Shown here: positions 22,970 to 32,233 of the stretch, in pieces
How the letters are laid out: every line of letters begins with the position of its first letter
How positions within the stretch are numbered: position 1 is the first letter of the stretch
Position numbers and translations under genes: made by a program
The notes under the pieces: generated by a model
The model's input: the letters and a program-made list of their open reading frames with translations, nothing else
Database searches by the model: none
What the model was told of the DNA's origin: nothing
Assembly: GCA_017536545.1 (NCBI GenBank)
Contig: JAFXHF010000014.1
Span: 1-64,000 of the forward strand
DNA length: 64,000 nucleotides
From: a bacterium
GTDB lineage: Bacteria; Cyanobacteriota; Vampirovibrionia; Gastranaerophilales; Gastranaerophilaceae
Direction: 5' to 3'

Positions 22970-24310
22970 ATGAAAATTGCATTTGTGCCAATAGATAATA
23001 GACCTGTTTGTTATACGCTTCCTAAATTGATTTCTCAAATTGATGATGGGATAGAGTTCTTTTTGCCTGAGAGAAGTCTTTTAGGTGATTTAGAAAATAT
23101 TGCAAATATTCAAGGTTTGTTTGATTGGTTGAGAAGTTTACCAAAGCTAGATGCTCTTATTCTGTCGTTAGATACTTTGGCATATGGAGGTTTAATTCCA
23201 TCAAGAAGATGTCCTGAAACTTTTGATGAAATTAAATCTCGCATTGAAAAATTAAAAGAAATTCTAGTTGAAAAAGAATGTAAGATTTATGCATTTTCAA
23301 GTATTATGAGAATTTCTAATAATAATTACAACCAAGAGGAAAAAGAATATTGGTCAAAATGGGGTAAAAAGATTTTTGATTATTCGTTCCAAACTCATAA
23401 ATTAGGTTGTGAAAGTTGTATAACAAATATCATTCCAGCTGAGATTTTGGATGATTATATTGCAACAAGAAAAAGAAATTTTGAGATAAATAAAATTTAT
23501 CTTGAGTGGCAAAAAGAGGGATTGTTTGATACTTTAATCTTTTCAAAAGATGATTGTGCTGAATATGGTTTTAATGTTCAAGAAGCAAAATTTTTAGAAG
23601 ATTTAGGTGGGTTTACAAAAACTGGAGCCGATGAAATTCCTTTGAGTTTATTATCAAGAGCAATTTGTGGTGAAATTAAAATCTGTCCAATATTTTTAGA
23701 ACCAAATTCAAAAGATTTAATTTCAAACTATGAAGATGTTTCTATTGAAAAATCTGTTCAGGGTCAAATAGAATTGGCGGGTGGTAAATTAGTTTCTGAA
23801 AATGAAGCTGATATTTTGCTTTATGTGAATAATTTTGTAGATCACCAAGGCGAAATTGTTATGGGAGTGAATACTGAAAGTTTTGGGGGAAAATTTGTTG
23901 TTCCTGATAGACCTTATATGATAGCTGATGTTAGGTTTGCCAATGGTGCAGATAACAATTTTGTTGGTGAATTATTTAAGAATAATTTGGATGAAAATTT
24001 CTATGGTTATTCTGCGTGGAACACGTCAGCAAATAGTTTGGGTAGTTTGATTTGTGGGGCTAAGGTTAGATATTTTGCCAAAAAGTTTAATCAAAATGCG
24101 TTTAAAAATTTACAAGTTACAAGATTTTTAGATGATTGGGCTTATCAGGCAAATGTTCGTCAAACTTTGTCTGAGCCTGATGTTGACAAATTAATGACAG
24201 GCATGAAAGAGTTTGAAAAAGTTATAGAGAATATTTTGAAAACAGAGGTCAATGTTAAATATTCATACCCCTGGAAAAGATTGTTTGAGGTAGAAGTTGA
24301 GTTTAATTGA
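22970..24310 (+). CDS. DUF4127 family protein
   Basis: 446 residues. It starts MKIAFVPIDNRPVCYTLPKLI, matching the PLDDRPVN-type opening of DUF4127, and continues LDALILSLDTLAYGGLIPSRR and later GGADEIPLSLLSRA, also family hallmarks. Members occur in Firmicutes with unknown function, possibly linked to cell-wall or sugar processing. No signal peptide is seen. Promoter TTGCCT-16-TACAAT ends 9 nt before the ATG, so the message may be leaderless. Its end overlaps the mntP-like gene by 14 bp. Confidence 0.85.
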   Translation: MKIAFVPIDNRPVCYTLPKLISQIDDGIEFFLPERSLLGDLENIANIQGLFDWLRSLPKLDALILSLDTLAYGGLIPSRRCPETFDEIKSRIEKLKEILVEKECKIYAFSSIMRISNNNYNQEEKEYWSKWGKKIFDYSFQTHKLGCESCITNIIPAEILDDYIATRKRNFEINKIYLEWQKEGLFDTLIFSKDDCAEYGFNVQEAKFLEDLGGFTKTGADEIPLSLLSRAICGEIKICPIFLEPNSKDLISNYEDVSIEKSVQGQIELAGGKLVSENEADILLYVNNFVDHQGEIVMGVNTESFGGKFVVPDRPYMIADVRFANGADNNFVGELFKNNLDENFYGYSAWNTSANSLGSLICGAKVRYFAKKFNQNAFKNLQVTRFLDDWAYQANVRQTLSEPDVDKLMTGMKEFEKVIENILKTEVNVKYSYPWKRLFEVEVEFN

Positions 24311-24836
24311 TATTGTTTTACTTGCAATAGCTTTGGGTATTGATTGCCTTGTTGTTTCATTTTCACAAGGTTTGATTTTCAACGCTCAAAGAGTCAAATA
24401 TTCACTTCTTCTTGCTTTGATTATGGGTGTATTTCAAGGTTGTATGCCAATAATTGGATATGTTGGAACGGATTATTTGTATAATTTAATTGTGCCTTTT
24501 AGTAAATGGATAGTTTTTGCAATATTTTTAGCTTTGGGTTTGAAATTTATTTTGGAATCATTTCAGCCAAAGAAAGATGAATTTCAATGTATTGATATCA
24601 AATGTTTGTTAGGATTAGGTGTTGCAACAAGTATTGATGCCTTAGTTTCGGGGGCGTCTATTAGGTTGACAGCAACATCATTATTTGTGTCGGGTGTAAT
24701 TATTGGTATCGCATCTTTTGTAATGTCATTGGCTGGTTTTTGGAGTAGTAAATTATTTAAAAATATCCCATCAAAATATTTAGAAATTGCTGGTGGGGTG
24801 ATTTTAATTATACTGGCAGTTAAATCTTTGTTTTAG
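24297..24836 (+). CDS. mntP: MntP-type manganese efflux pump
   Basis: 179 residues with six predicted membrane helices and internal two-fold symmetry: the first half holds IALGIDCLVVSFSQG and the second half ATSIDALVSGASI, the paired Asp motifs of MntP/YebN exporters. The start is TTG at 24297; AGGTAG lies just upstream, the product then begins MSLIDIVLLAIALGID as in other family members, and the coding frame overlaps DUF4127 by 14 bp, implying translational coupling. No manganese riboswitch is visible. Confidence 0.85.
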   Translation: MSLIDIVLLAIALGIDCLVVSFSQGLIFNAQRVKYSLLLALIMGVFQGCMPIIGYVGTDYLYNLIVPFSKWIVFAIFLALGLKFILESFQPKKDEFQCIDIKCLLGLGVATSIDALVSGASIRLTATSLFVSGVIIGIASFVMSLAGFWSSKLFKNIPSKYLEIAGGVILIILAVKSLF

Positions 24837-25786
24837 GGATTTAAAAAACACGCAGATTTGTGAGTTTGAGAAATGTTTTTTAGGTCTGGAATCTGTTGTG
24901 TGCAAATATCCATACAAAATTCACAACGTGGATTGAATTTGCAACCATCTATTACTTGAGAAAGTGTTGGAGGTTGACCTTGGATAGTTTCTAATTTCTC
25001 ACCACGATTTGATGGGAGTGATTTTAATAACGCTTTTGAATATGGGTGATTTGGATTTGAGAAAAACTCTCTACTTGGTGCTTGTTCGACAATTCTACCT
25101 GCATACATAACGGCAATATCGTCTGTATTTTCGCTAACTAACGCCAAGTCGTGTGTTATTAACAAAATGGATGTCTCATTGTTTGTTTTAATATCATTTA
25201 GTAAATTCATGATTTGAGCTTGAATAGTTACATCAAGTGCTGTTGTTGGTTCATCTGCAATTAGAATTTTAGCATTACAAGCAAGTGCCATTGCAATAAT
25301 TGCACGTTGTTTCATTCCGCCAGAAAATTCGTGTGGATAATTTTTTAATCTTGACTTTGCACTTGGAATTTGTACGGCTTCAAAGGCTTCAATTGCTTTT
25401 TTCTCAGCCTCTTCACCTTGTAAATTTTGGTGATATTTCAGGATTTCTAATAGTTGATCCCCAACGGTATATAGTGGATTGAGTGAAGTCATTGGGTCTT
25501 GTGGAATAAGTGCAATCTTTGAACCTCTAAAGTGCTGCATTTCTTTTTGAGATTTTTCTAAAAGGTTTTCGCCGTTAAAAATGATTTCGCCAGATGTTAT
25601 GCGTGCAGTTTTGGGGATGAGGTTTAGAATACTCATTGCACTCATAGTTTTTCCACAACCAGATTCCCCTACAATAGAAAGCATTTTCCCTTTTTCTAAT
25701 GAAAAAGAAACATCAAAAAGTGCTTGTCTAAAGGTGTCTTCAGACTGAAATCCAAGGTTTAAATTTTTAACTTCTAAAATTGCCAT
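24833..25786 (-). CDS. Oligopeptide-type ABC transporter ATP-binding protein
   Basis: 317 residues of the OppD/DppD class. Walker A is GESGCGKTMSAM, the Q loop follows, the signature is ECSGGMKQRAIIAMAL-like (HEFSGGMKQR), Walker B is ILIADEPTTALDV, and the H switch is in LITHDLAL. The C-terminal oligopeptide region has CKFNPRCEFCMDIC, the Fe-S cluster-type Cys motif of this class. No permease or binding-protein gene is adjacent, so the rest of the transporter is elsewhere. TATAAT (25794-25799) lies 7 nt before the ATG with no ribosome site. Confidence 0.9.
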   Translation of the reverse strand: MAILEVKNLNLGFQSEDTFRQALFDVSFSLEKGKMLSIVGESGCGKTMSAMSILNLIPKTARITSGEIIFNGENLLEKSQKEMQHFRGSKIALIPQDPMTSLNPLYTVGDQLLEILKYHQNLQGEEAEKKAIEAFEAVQIPSAKSRLKNYPHEFSGGMKQRAIIAMALACNAKILIADEPTTALDVTIQAQIMNLLNDIKTNNETSILLITHDLALVSENTDDIAVMYAGRIVEQAPSREFFSNPNHPYSKALLKSLPSNRGEKLETIQGQPPTLSQVIDGCKFNPRCEFCMDICTQQIPDLKNISQTHKSACFLNP

Positions 25787-25839
25787 TAAAAAAATTATAG
25801 CTTTTTTAATGGCATAAGTCTATAAGTAAACCTGATGAT

Positions 25840-26265
25840 TTATGGAGTTGGTGGAGTTGGAGCTTTTTTAAATTTTGAAGCTATCCAAGTAAATGGAGTT
25901 TTGATAGCGTTCCAAACTGTTGAACCTAGGTTTTTAACGCTAGCAGGAATCTTAATTTTGCCTTTGCTAACCAATGCTGCAAGGATAGCTCCTCCAGCAG
26001 CTACAGTTGCACCAATTCCGAATAACCATTTCTTCCAAGATGGATTTTCAACTAGATTACCATTTTGTGGTACAAATTCATCAGTTTCTGGCATTTCAGG
26101 AAGTTTTGTTCCCTCTGGCAAAAGTGTAGGTACCATTGGCATTTTTTCAAAATTTGGATGCCCAACATATCTTGGATCTTGTCCAAGGATATCTGCAGGA
26201 GCGTCGTAATTTAATATACCGTTTGCTGCACAAGCATCGAGTGCTGAAATCCAATCTAATGACAT
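25840..26265 (-). CDS. Small membrane protein of unknown function
   Basis: 141 residues. The N-terminal half is polar with a Pro-rich stretch, then one membrane segment (WLFGIGATVAAGGAILAALVS, about residues 85-105), then an amphipathic basic tail (KIKIPASVKNLGSTVWNAIKTPFTWIASKFKK). AAGGAAT precedes the ATG. No homologue comes to mind. Confidence 0.65.
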   Translation of the reverse strand: MSLDWISALDACAANGILNYDAPADILGQDPRYVGHPNFEKMPMVPTLLPEGTKLPEMPETDEFVPQNGNLVENPSWKKWLFGIGATVAAGGAILAALVSKGKIKIPASVKNLGSTVWNAIKTPFTWIASKFKKAPTPPTP

Positions 26266-26354
26266 AAAAATATTCCTTTATATTCACCTACATGTATATA
26301 AAGTATTTTTTATGTTCAAAATTGCCCTCAAGCTAGGGATTGTTTATATATTTG

Positions 26355-26768
26355 TTACAGTTGAGGGCGACATTTACCACTTTTTGCTTGTTCAATAACT
26401 TTGTCTGTTGTTTCAAATTTATTTTCGTATTGAAAATTCTTTTTGTTATTGCAAGAAACAGAATTTGCTCCATTGCCATAAAATGTCGCACTACAACTAG
26501 TATCTGCGTAATCACAAATATAAATTTTGGTTGCTGAACGATTGTGTGTACAGGTATTTTGTTTTACAAATTGAACTTCATTATCAACGACTTCGCAATC
26601 TCCGTTAAAGAAAACTGTTCCTTTTCCGTCAGAATGCATAGCACAAGTTTTTTCTTGGTTATCCTTTGTGTATGTGCAAGTGAAAGTTCCCTTTGCTAAC
26701 ATTTCAAATGCATTAGCAGATGTTGATAATAGTAAAATTGATAAGATTGATAAGATTATTTTTTTCAT
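26355..26768 (-). CDS. Secreted Cys-rich protein, tandem paralogue 2
   Basis: 137 residues. Signal peptide MKKIILSILSILLLSTSANA, then eight cysteines spread along the mature part. The segment IYICDYADTSCSATFYGNG...VSCNNKK and the ending EQAKSGKCRPQL match the upstream gene, so the two arose by duplication. It follows that gene by 5 nt and is surely in its operon. Function unknown; disulphide-rich periplasmic or outer-surface protein. Confidence 0.75.
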   Translation of the reverse strand: MKKIILSILSILLLSTSANAFEMLAKGTFTCTYTKDNQEKTCAMHSDGKGTVFFNGDCEVVDNEVQFVKQNTCTHNRSATKIYICDYADTSCSATFYGNGANSVSCNNKKNFQYENKFETTDKVIEQAKSGKCRPQL

Positions 26769-26773
26769 CTGAA

Positions 26774-27232
26774 TTATTTATCCTGTGTTTTTTCATCTGG
26801 ATACATTGGTCTACAGTTACCGGCAAGAACATCTTGGTGAATTCTATTATTCATCGCTTTTCTTTGTTCTTTGCTAAGTTCACGTTTCTTTTTTTGTTTA
26901 CAACTTATTTTATTACGTCCATTGTATTTTATATAAGAGCATTTAGTATCTGCGTATTCACAAATGTAATACTCTCCAGGATCAGGACTCACTCTACATT
27001 CTCTACGTTTAATCATAGGTGCATATTTAGATGTTTTTGAGGTTTTATCTTCTAAGCAATCATAACCAAAATGAACCTCACCAGTTTTGTATTTATTTAT
27101 TATGCAAGGTTGGGAATTCTCCTCAGGGCAAGTATATTGTCCGGCACCAATAGCTTTGTAATGATCAATTAGTGCAAAAGCACTACTTGTAGTTAATAAA
27201 ATTCCTAATAAGCTAAAAACGATTTTTTTCAT
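26774..27232 (-). CDS. Secreted Cys-rich protein, tandem paralogue 1
   Basis: 152 residues. Signal peptide MKKIVFSLLGILLTTSSAFA, then YKAIGAGQYTCPEENSQPCII, a YYICEYADTKCSYIKYNGRNKISCKQKK block and the ending DVLAGNCRPMYPDE. Cysteine spacing parallels the downstream paralogue. AGGAG lies upstream of the ATG, so this gene leads the two-gene unit. Confidence 0.75.
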   Translation of the reverse strand: MKKIVFSLLGILLTTSSAFALIDHYKAIGAGQYTCPEENSQPCIINKYKTGEVHFGYDCLEDKTSKTSKYAPMIKRRECRVSPDPGEYYICEYADTKCSYIKYNGRNKISCKQKKKRELSKEQRKAMNNRIHQDVLAGNCRPMYPDEKTQDK

Positions 27233-27358
27233 AAATACTCCTATAATCTTTCTTCTAGTATATCATTTTTTGAATCTTTTGTAAAATAAATACAGTAAAA
27301 GTCGTGTTTTTATGGTAGGATTTTTATATAAATACAGAAATTAAGAGGGTAGAAATAG

Positions 27359-28936
27359 ATGGATAAATATTATTTAACAACGGCAATTGATTATGTTAAT
27401 GGAGCTCCTCATATTGGGCACGCTTATGAGAAAATTCTTACTGATATTATTGCAAGACATTATTCTCAAAGAACTGACAATATGTTTTTCTTGACAGGTA
27501 CTGACGAACACGGTATTAAAATTCAGAAAACTGCTGCTGCTCAAGGTAAGACTCCTAAAGAATTGTGTGACGAAAATGCTCAAAAATTCAAAGATGCTTG
27601 GAAAGTTTTGGGTGTTGATTACAATAGATTCATCAGAACTACAGACGAAGATCACGAAAGAATTGTTCAAAAAATCTTCAAAAAACTTGTTGATAAAGGT
27701 GACATTTATAAGCACGAATACGAAGGTTGGTATTGCCAAGGTTGTGAATGTTTCTTAAACCCAAAAGATTTAACAGAAGATGGACTTTGTCCAGATCACT
27801 TGAAAAAACCTGAAGTTGTTAAAGAAGAAAACTATTTCTTTAAATTATCTTCTTATAAAGATGCGATTATCAAACACATCAAAGATAACCCAGAATTTAT
27901 CGTTCCAAGTTTCAGAGCGAATGAAGTTATCAATCAGTTAGAAGATATTCAAGATATTTCTGTTTCTCGTAACAAAGCTAATGTAGGTTGGGGTATTGAT
28001 GTTTTAGATGATCCTGAACAATCAATTTATGTTTGGATTGATGCTCTATCAAATTACATTACTGCGATTGGTTATGATACAGAAAATCCATCAGAGCAAT
28101 TTAAAAAACTATGGCCAGTAGATGTTCACGTTATTGGTAAAGATATTTTGAAATTCCACAGTATTTATTGGATTGCAATTTTAATGGCGTTAGAATTACC
28201 ATTACCAAAACACATTTTCGCTCATGGTTGGATTACAATTGATGAAACAAAAATGTCAAAATCTTTGGGTAACGTTGTTTCTCCAACATCAGTTTTGGAA
28301 AACTTTGAACTTCAATATCCAGATGCTTTCAGATATTACATGGCAACATCTGCACCTTGCGGACGTGATGGTAATTATTCTGATCAAGATTTTAAAGAAA
28401 AAGTTAATGCTCATTTGGCAAATAGTATGGGTAACTTGTTGAACAGAAGTTTATCAATGCTTGTTAAATATTTTGATGGTGAAGTTAAAGCTGAATTTTT
28501 AACTGGTCGTTCAAAAGAAGCTGAAAGTCTATTAAGAACAGCTTTAGGAACAGTTAAAATTGTAGAAAACCACTTTACGCATTTTGAAATTCAAGAAGCT
28601 GCACAAGAAATTATTTCTCTTGTTGATGCTACAAACAAATTCGTAACAGACAATGCTCCTTGGACATTAGCTAAAGAAGAAAAAATGACAGAATGTGGTC
28701 AAGTATTGGCAACTGTTTTAGAAGTTATGTGCGTTGTAGCTTCTTTGATTTATCCATACTGTCCAAATATTGCAGCCGATATGGCAAAACAATTATCATA
28801 TGATTTATCAACAAAATTAGATGATATTACTATTGAAAACATCAAAGCTGGCAAGTTGATTTCTAAAGAAGATATCTTCCCAGTATTTTTAAGAGTTGAT
28901 AGCGAATTGGCTGACAAATCAAAAGCTAAGGCATAG
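27359..28936 (+). CDS. metG: Methionyl-tRNA synthetase
   Basis: Charges tRNA-Met. 525 residues: the class I HIGH signature is PHIGHAY, the KMSKS loop is ETKMSKSLGN, and the connective-peptide zinc knuckle is CQGCECFLNPKDLTEDGLCPDH. The length ends after the anticodon-binding helices, so it is the form without the C-terminal EMAP dimerisation domain. The ribosome site is AGAGGG. Followed by a good terminator. Confidence 0.98.
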   Translation: MDKYYLTTAIDYVNGAPHIGHAYEKILTDIIARHYSQRTDNMFFLTGTDEHGIKIQKTAAAQGKTPKELCDENAQKFKDAWKVLGVDYNRFIRTTDEDHERIVQKIFKKLVDKGDIYKHEYEGWYCQGCECFLNPKDLTEDGLCPDHLKKPEVVKEENYFFKLSSYKDAIIKHIKDNPEFIVPSFRANEVINQLEDIQDISVSRNKANVGWGIDVLDDPEQSIYVWIDALSNYITAIGYDTENPSEQFKKLWPVDVHVIGKDILKFHSIYWIAILMALELPLPKHIFAHGWITIDETKMSKSLGNVVSPTSVLENFELQYPDAFRYYMATSAPCGRDGNYSDQDFKEKVNAHLANSMGNLLNRSLSMLVKYFDGEVKAEFLTGRSKEAESLLRTALGTVKIVENHFTHFEIQEAAQEIISLVDATNKFVTDNAPWTLAKEEKMTECGQVLATVLEVMCVVASLIYPYCPNIAADMAKQLSYDLSTKLDDITIENIKAGKLISKEDIFPVFLRVDSELADKSKAKA

Positions 28937-28956
28937 GGGTAAATATATAAATATAA

Positions 28957-28999
28957 TAAAAGCGGGTTGAAACAACTATTTTAACCCGCTTTTATTTTT
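28957..28999. terminator. metG terminator, bidirectional
   Basis: AAAAGCGGGTT and AACCCGCTTTT pair over 11 bp with a 14-base loop; A and T tracts flank both sides, so it may also serve the convergent XRE gene. Confidence 0.85.
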
Positions 29000-29004
29000 T
29001 TTAT

Positions 29005-29241
29005 TTATAAATCTACTTTAGATACATCCATTAATGTTGTAAATTCAATTTCTAATGCGTGAGCTATTTTTTCTAATGTGCAAATATTTGGAGATACCTG
29101 TCCTGTTTCAATTTTCCATATAGTGTTTTTATTTATATTTGCACGAGACGCCAGTTCTTCTTGAGAAAAACCTTTTTTATTTCTCTCAAGTTTTATTTTT
29201 TGACTAATCTTGCTACTTATCTTACCAAAATCATTTTTCAT
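29005..29241 (-). CDS. XRE-family transcriptional regulator
   Basis: 78 residues. Residues 13-70 are a complete Cro/C1 helix-turn-helix (IKLERNKKGFSQEELASRANINKNTIWKIETGQVSPNICTLEKIAHALEI). The protein ends just after the fold, so it has no sensing domain. It is convergent with metG and divergent from the gene at 29327. Confidence 0.88.
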   Translation of the reverse strand: MKNDFGKISSKISQKIKLERNKKGFSQEELASRANINKNTIWKIETGQVSPNICTLEKIAHALEIEFTTLMDVSKVDL

Positions 29242-29326
29242 ATTATTATAATATGATATTGACTTATTTCCATCAACTTAATATAATAAGATTATATCTT
29301 ACTAAAGTATGACAAAGGGGCTAGAA

Positions 29327-29644
29327 ATGAAATTAGAAGAACTTGAAAAAGAGGTTGATGAAGCATTTGTACGATATTATAATAAAAACTTTACGGGTAG
29401 AGATGTTGAGGATGCAGTCTTTGAAGCAATGAAGGATTCTATTATGAAGTTAGGTTCAATTTATTGCCAATTTAATTTTTTAAAACAGGGTTTGGATATT
29501 GTTTTATACCATGATAAAAATGTAAGTCCTAACTTACCTAATGATTATAGGGAGCAGATAGAATATAATAGAGAAACTGCTAATATTATTTGGCAAAGGC
29601 TGGGTAATATTTTAGAAATTGTTGCAGATAGATTAGCCAAGTAA
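29327..29644 (+). CDS. Small protein of unknown function
   Basis: 105 residues from the ATG at 29327, set by AAAGGGG 10 nt upstream. All-helical and acidic (MKLEELEKEVDEAFVRYYNKNF ... RETANIIWQRLGNILEIVADRLAK). No signal peptide, membrane segment or motif. Divergent from the small XRE gene 85 nt away, a common layout for a regulator and its target. Confidence 0.6.
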   Translation: MKLEELEKEVDEAFVRYYNKNFTGRDVEDAVFEAMKDSIMKLGSIYCQFNFLKQGLDIVLYHDKNVSPNLPNDYREQIEYNRETANIIWQRLGNILEIVADRLAK

Positions 29645-29659
29645 TACAGTTTGATGTTA

Positions 29660-31006
29660 TTAAATATCTACGCCTTCCATCATTTCAACAAGTTGAGAGA
29701 TTGTACCTTCCATTGTTACGCTATCAGAAGTTCTTTGTTGTAAAAAGGCATTAACTTTCGGCATCATTTCAATTGCCGTGTCAAGTTTTGGGTTAGACCC
29801 TGGTTGATACATACCAACGTCAATTAAGTCTTTGTTTTCCCTGTACATTGACATAATTGTTCTAAGTTTACCTGCAGCTTGTTTATGCTCAGGAGATGCG
29901 ATAGCACTCATCAAACGGGAAATACTACCCAGAACATCAATTGCTGGGTAGTGGTTTGATTCGGCAACTTTTCTTGATAAGAAAATGTGCCCGTCAACAA
30001 TACCACGCACGATGTCAACGATTGGGTCTGAAATATCATCCCCTTCCATAAGAACGGTGTATAATGCAGTAATTGAACCTCTAGGGCTATTGCCTGCACG
30101 CTCTAAAACCTTTTGTAACCATGAGAAAATTGATGGCGGATAACCTTTCATTGTTGGAGGTTCACCTAAAGATAGACCAACTTCACGACCTGCCATAGCA
30201 CAACGGGTTACGGTATCTGTCATCAAGAAAACTTTTTTGCCCTGATCTCTAAAATATTCACAAACTGCGGTTGCAGTTAGTAATGCTTTTTGACGAATTA
30301 GAGGTGGCTGGTCGCCTGTAGAACAAACCAAAACTGATTTTGCCATACCTTCTTCACCCAAAGAATCTTCAACGAACTCCTTAACCTCACGACCACGTTC
30401 TCCGATTAGTGCAACAACGTTAACATCAGCATCAGAGTTTCTTGCAATCATACCCAAAAGCGTTGATTTACCAACCCCAGAGCCTGCAAATAATCCCAAA
30501 CGCTGTCCGCAACCCATTGTCATACAACCATCGATTGCACGTACTCCTGTTGAGAATTGTTCTGTAATAATTGGTCTTTCAAATGGTCCAGGTGGAGGTC
30601 CTTCGATTTCTTTCCAAAGTGCACCTGTTGTATCTAATGGTTTACCATCGATTGGGTTTCCTAGTGGGTCGATTAAACGCCCAAGTAAAAAATCCCCAAC
30701 TGGAATTGTAATCGGGCGTCTTGTTGTTGTAACTAAACTTCCTTGTCCGATACCGTTACCATCAAGAAGTAGAGATAATTGTGCAACTTCACCTTTGAAA
30801 GCTGCAACTTCTGCAGGTTTTTGTTCCCCTGCAAAGTTTTCAATATAGCATAAATCACCAATTTTTAACCCTGGTAGTTTAACTTCAACAGTCAAACCCA
30901 AAAGTTTTGATACTGAACCTTTGAAATTATAAAGTTCAGTTTCGTTAAGACGTTCTTTGACGTTTTGTTTAATCTCTTCTATACGGCTTTTATCGATATC
31001 TACCAT
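29660..31006 (-). CDS. FliI/YscN-type export ATPase, orphan
   Basis: 448 residues of the F1-beta-like ATPase that energises flagellar or type III export. Walker A is FAGSGVGKSTLLG, the Glu/Arg motif GERGREVKEFVEDS is typical of FliI, Walker B VFLMTDTVTRCAMAGREVGLSLGEPPTMKGYPPS follows, and the C-terminus is ATPase-like. No flagellar, MinD-like or secretion gene lies within the window, so its partner complex is unknown. Promoter TTGATA (31036-31041), 16 bp, TATAAT (31014-31019) ends 7 nt before the ATG with no ribosome site, a leaderless layout. Confidence 0.85.
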   Translation of the reverse strand: MVDIDKSRIEEIKQNVKERLNETELYNFKGSVSKLLGLTVEVKLPGLKIGDLCYIENFAGEQKPAEVAAFKGEVAQLSLLLDGNGIGQGSLVTTTRRPITIPVGDFLLGRLIDPLGNPIDGKPLDTTGALWKEIEGPPPGPFERPIITEQFSTGVRAIDGCMTMGCGQRLGLFAGSGVGKSTLLGMIARNSDADVNVVALIGERGREVKEFVEDSLGEEGMAKSVLVCSTGDQPPLIRQKALLTATAVCEYFRDQGKKVFLMTDTVTRCAMAGREVGLSLGEPPTMKGYPPSIFSWLQKVLERAGNSPRGSITALYTVLMEGDDISDPIVDIVRGIVDGHIFLSRKVAESNHYPAIDVLGSISRLMSAIASPEHKQAAGKLRTIMSMYRENKDLIDVGMYQPGSNPKLDTAIEMMPKVNAFLQQRTSDSVTMEGTISQLVEMMEGVDI

Positions 31007-31122
31007 AATGTTTATTATAGCAATCTTTTTTGAGATATCAATTTATTAAGTATAATTGACTTGAAATTAAAATTTCGCTATTATTATAAGACAAAGTTTT
31101 TAGTGTTTATGGAGGGCTTTAT

Positions 31123-31356
31123 ATGGGAAAAATCTTTGGTATTTCAGATTTGCCTGTTTCAACAATTGAATCAGCGTTGAAAGGGATGTATCATGTTGAT
31201 CCTCCTCCAGGAGTAAAAGTTCCAAGAGTTAAACCGACTCAAAATAAAACTATTGTTGATATTCCACAAGTTGCGAAGAAACCAAATGCTTTTGTAAGAA
31301 TGAGAAATGGTTTTGGAAAGTTAATGTCGCATTTTAGTAAAGTGAAAAATAAATAA
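31123..31356 (+). CDS. Small basic protein of unknown function
   Basis: 77 residues, Pro- and Lys-rich (DPPPGVKVPRVKPTQNKTIVDIPQVAKKP) with a basic amphipathic end (VRMRNGFGKLMSHFSKVKNK). GGAGGG precedes the ATG. No homologue recognised. It is followed by a terminator shared with adk. Confidence 0.6.
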   Translation: MGKIFGISDLPVSTIESALKGMYHVDPPPGVKVPRVKPTQNKTIVDIPQVAKKPNAFVRMRNGFGKLMSHFSKVKNK

Positions 31357-31389
31357 AAAAAGACCTCAGAAAATTCTGAGGTCTTTTTT
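31355..31389. terminator. Bidirectional terminator
   Basis: AAAAAAGACCTCAGA and TCTGAGGTCTTTTTT form a 15-bp perfect stem between convergent genes. Confidence 0.9.
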
Positions 31390-31390
31390 C

Positions 31391-32050
31391 TTAGTCATTT
31401 ATAATTTCTAAAAGTTTTTCCCAAACTTCATCAATTGATCCTTCGGCATCTAGTGTGTATAAAACTCCACGGGTTTTATAATAATCAATCAATGGGGCAG
31501 TTTGTTCAAAATATGTTTCAAATCTTGCTTTTGCGATTTCTTCTGTATCATCTTTTCTTCTAATTAAATCGCCACCGCATTTATCACATTTGCCTTCAAC
31601 TTTTGTTGGTTTGAATTTTAAGTTATAAATTTCACCACAAATTGGGCATGAACGACGGTTAACAATTCTTGAAACTAAAACATCTTGATTTAGATCAAAA
31701 TAAATTGCTCTAAAATCAACTTTAGTTTCACCATTGATTTCAGAATTGATTACATCAAGCATTTCAGCTTGTTCTAAGCTTCTTGGATAACCATCTAAAA
31801 TGTATCCTTCAGTACAATCATTTTGAGCTAATCTATTTTTAATAATCGAACCTACAAGTTTTACTGGTACCAAGTTGCCTTTATCAATAAATGATTTTGC
31901 AACAAGTCCGTCTTCTGAACCACTTGCAATTTCGGCTCTCAATAAAGATCCTGTATCAACATGAGGGAAACCTAAGTATTCCGCTAATTTAGTTGTTTGA
32001 GTTCCTTTACCGCAAGCTGGTGGTCCTAAAAATATAAGTTCTTTTTTCAT
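31391..32050 (-). CDS. adk: Adenylate kinase, zinc-lid type
   Basis: Balances AMP, ADP and ATP. 219 residues from the ATG at 32050; an upstream in-frame ATG lacks a ribosome site. The P-loop is GPPACGKGTQ, the AMP site includes YPRSLEQAEML, and the lid carries four cysteines (CPIC and CDKC) that bind zinc, as in Gram-positive and many deep-branching bacteria. The catalytic Arg pair lies in RRKDDTEEIAKAR. Confidence 0.97.
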   Translation of the reverse strand: MKKELIFLGPPACGKGTQTTKLAEYLGFPHVDTGSLLRAEIASGSEDGLVAKSFIDKGNLVPVKLVGSIIKNRLAQNDCTEGYILDGYPRSLEQAEMLDVINSEINGETKVDFRAIYFDLNQDVLVSRIVNRRSCPICGEIYNLKFKPTKVEGKCDKCGGDLIRRKDDTEEIAKARFETYFEQTAPLIDYYKTRGVLYTLDAEGSIDEVWEKLLEIIND

Positions 32051-32183
32051 AATCTCACTCTTTTCTAAGTTTATGTAAGTTTTTTTATTTTCAGTAATAT
32101 GCATATTTATATCTCTATCCTCAAAATGTGTATTTTTTCAATACATGTTAATTGTACATCAAGACTTTTAGGATTTCAAGGCA

Positions 32184-32218
32184 AAAAAGAAAGACCTTTT
32201 GGGTCTTTCTTCTTTTTT
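32184..32218 (-). terminator. Terminator of the hydrogenase operon
   Basis: AAGAAAGACC and GGTCTTTCTT pair over 10 bp with a short loop; on the minus strand the stem is followed by TTTTTT. It lies just after the last gene of the five-gene operon. Confidence 0.85.
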
Positions 32219-32233
32219 ATATTTTAAATTAGC

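Noticed and set aside
27374-27739. 121-codon minus-strand frame inside metG
   Set aside because: Antisense shadow of metG; no ribosome site or recognisable domain.
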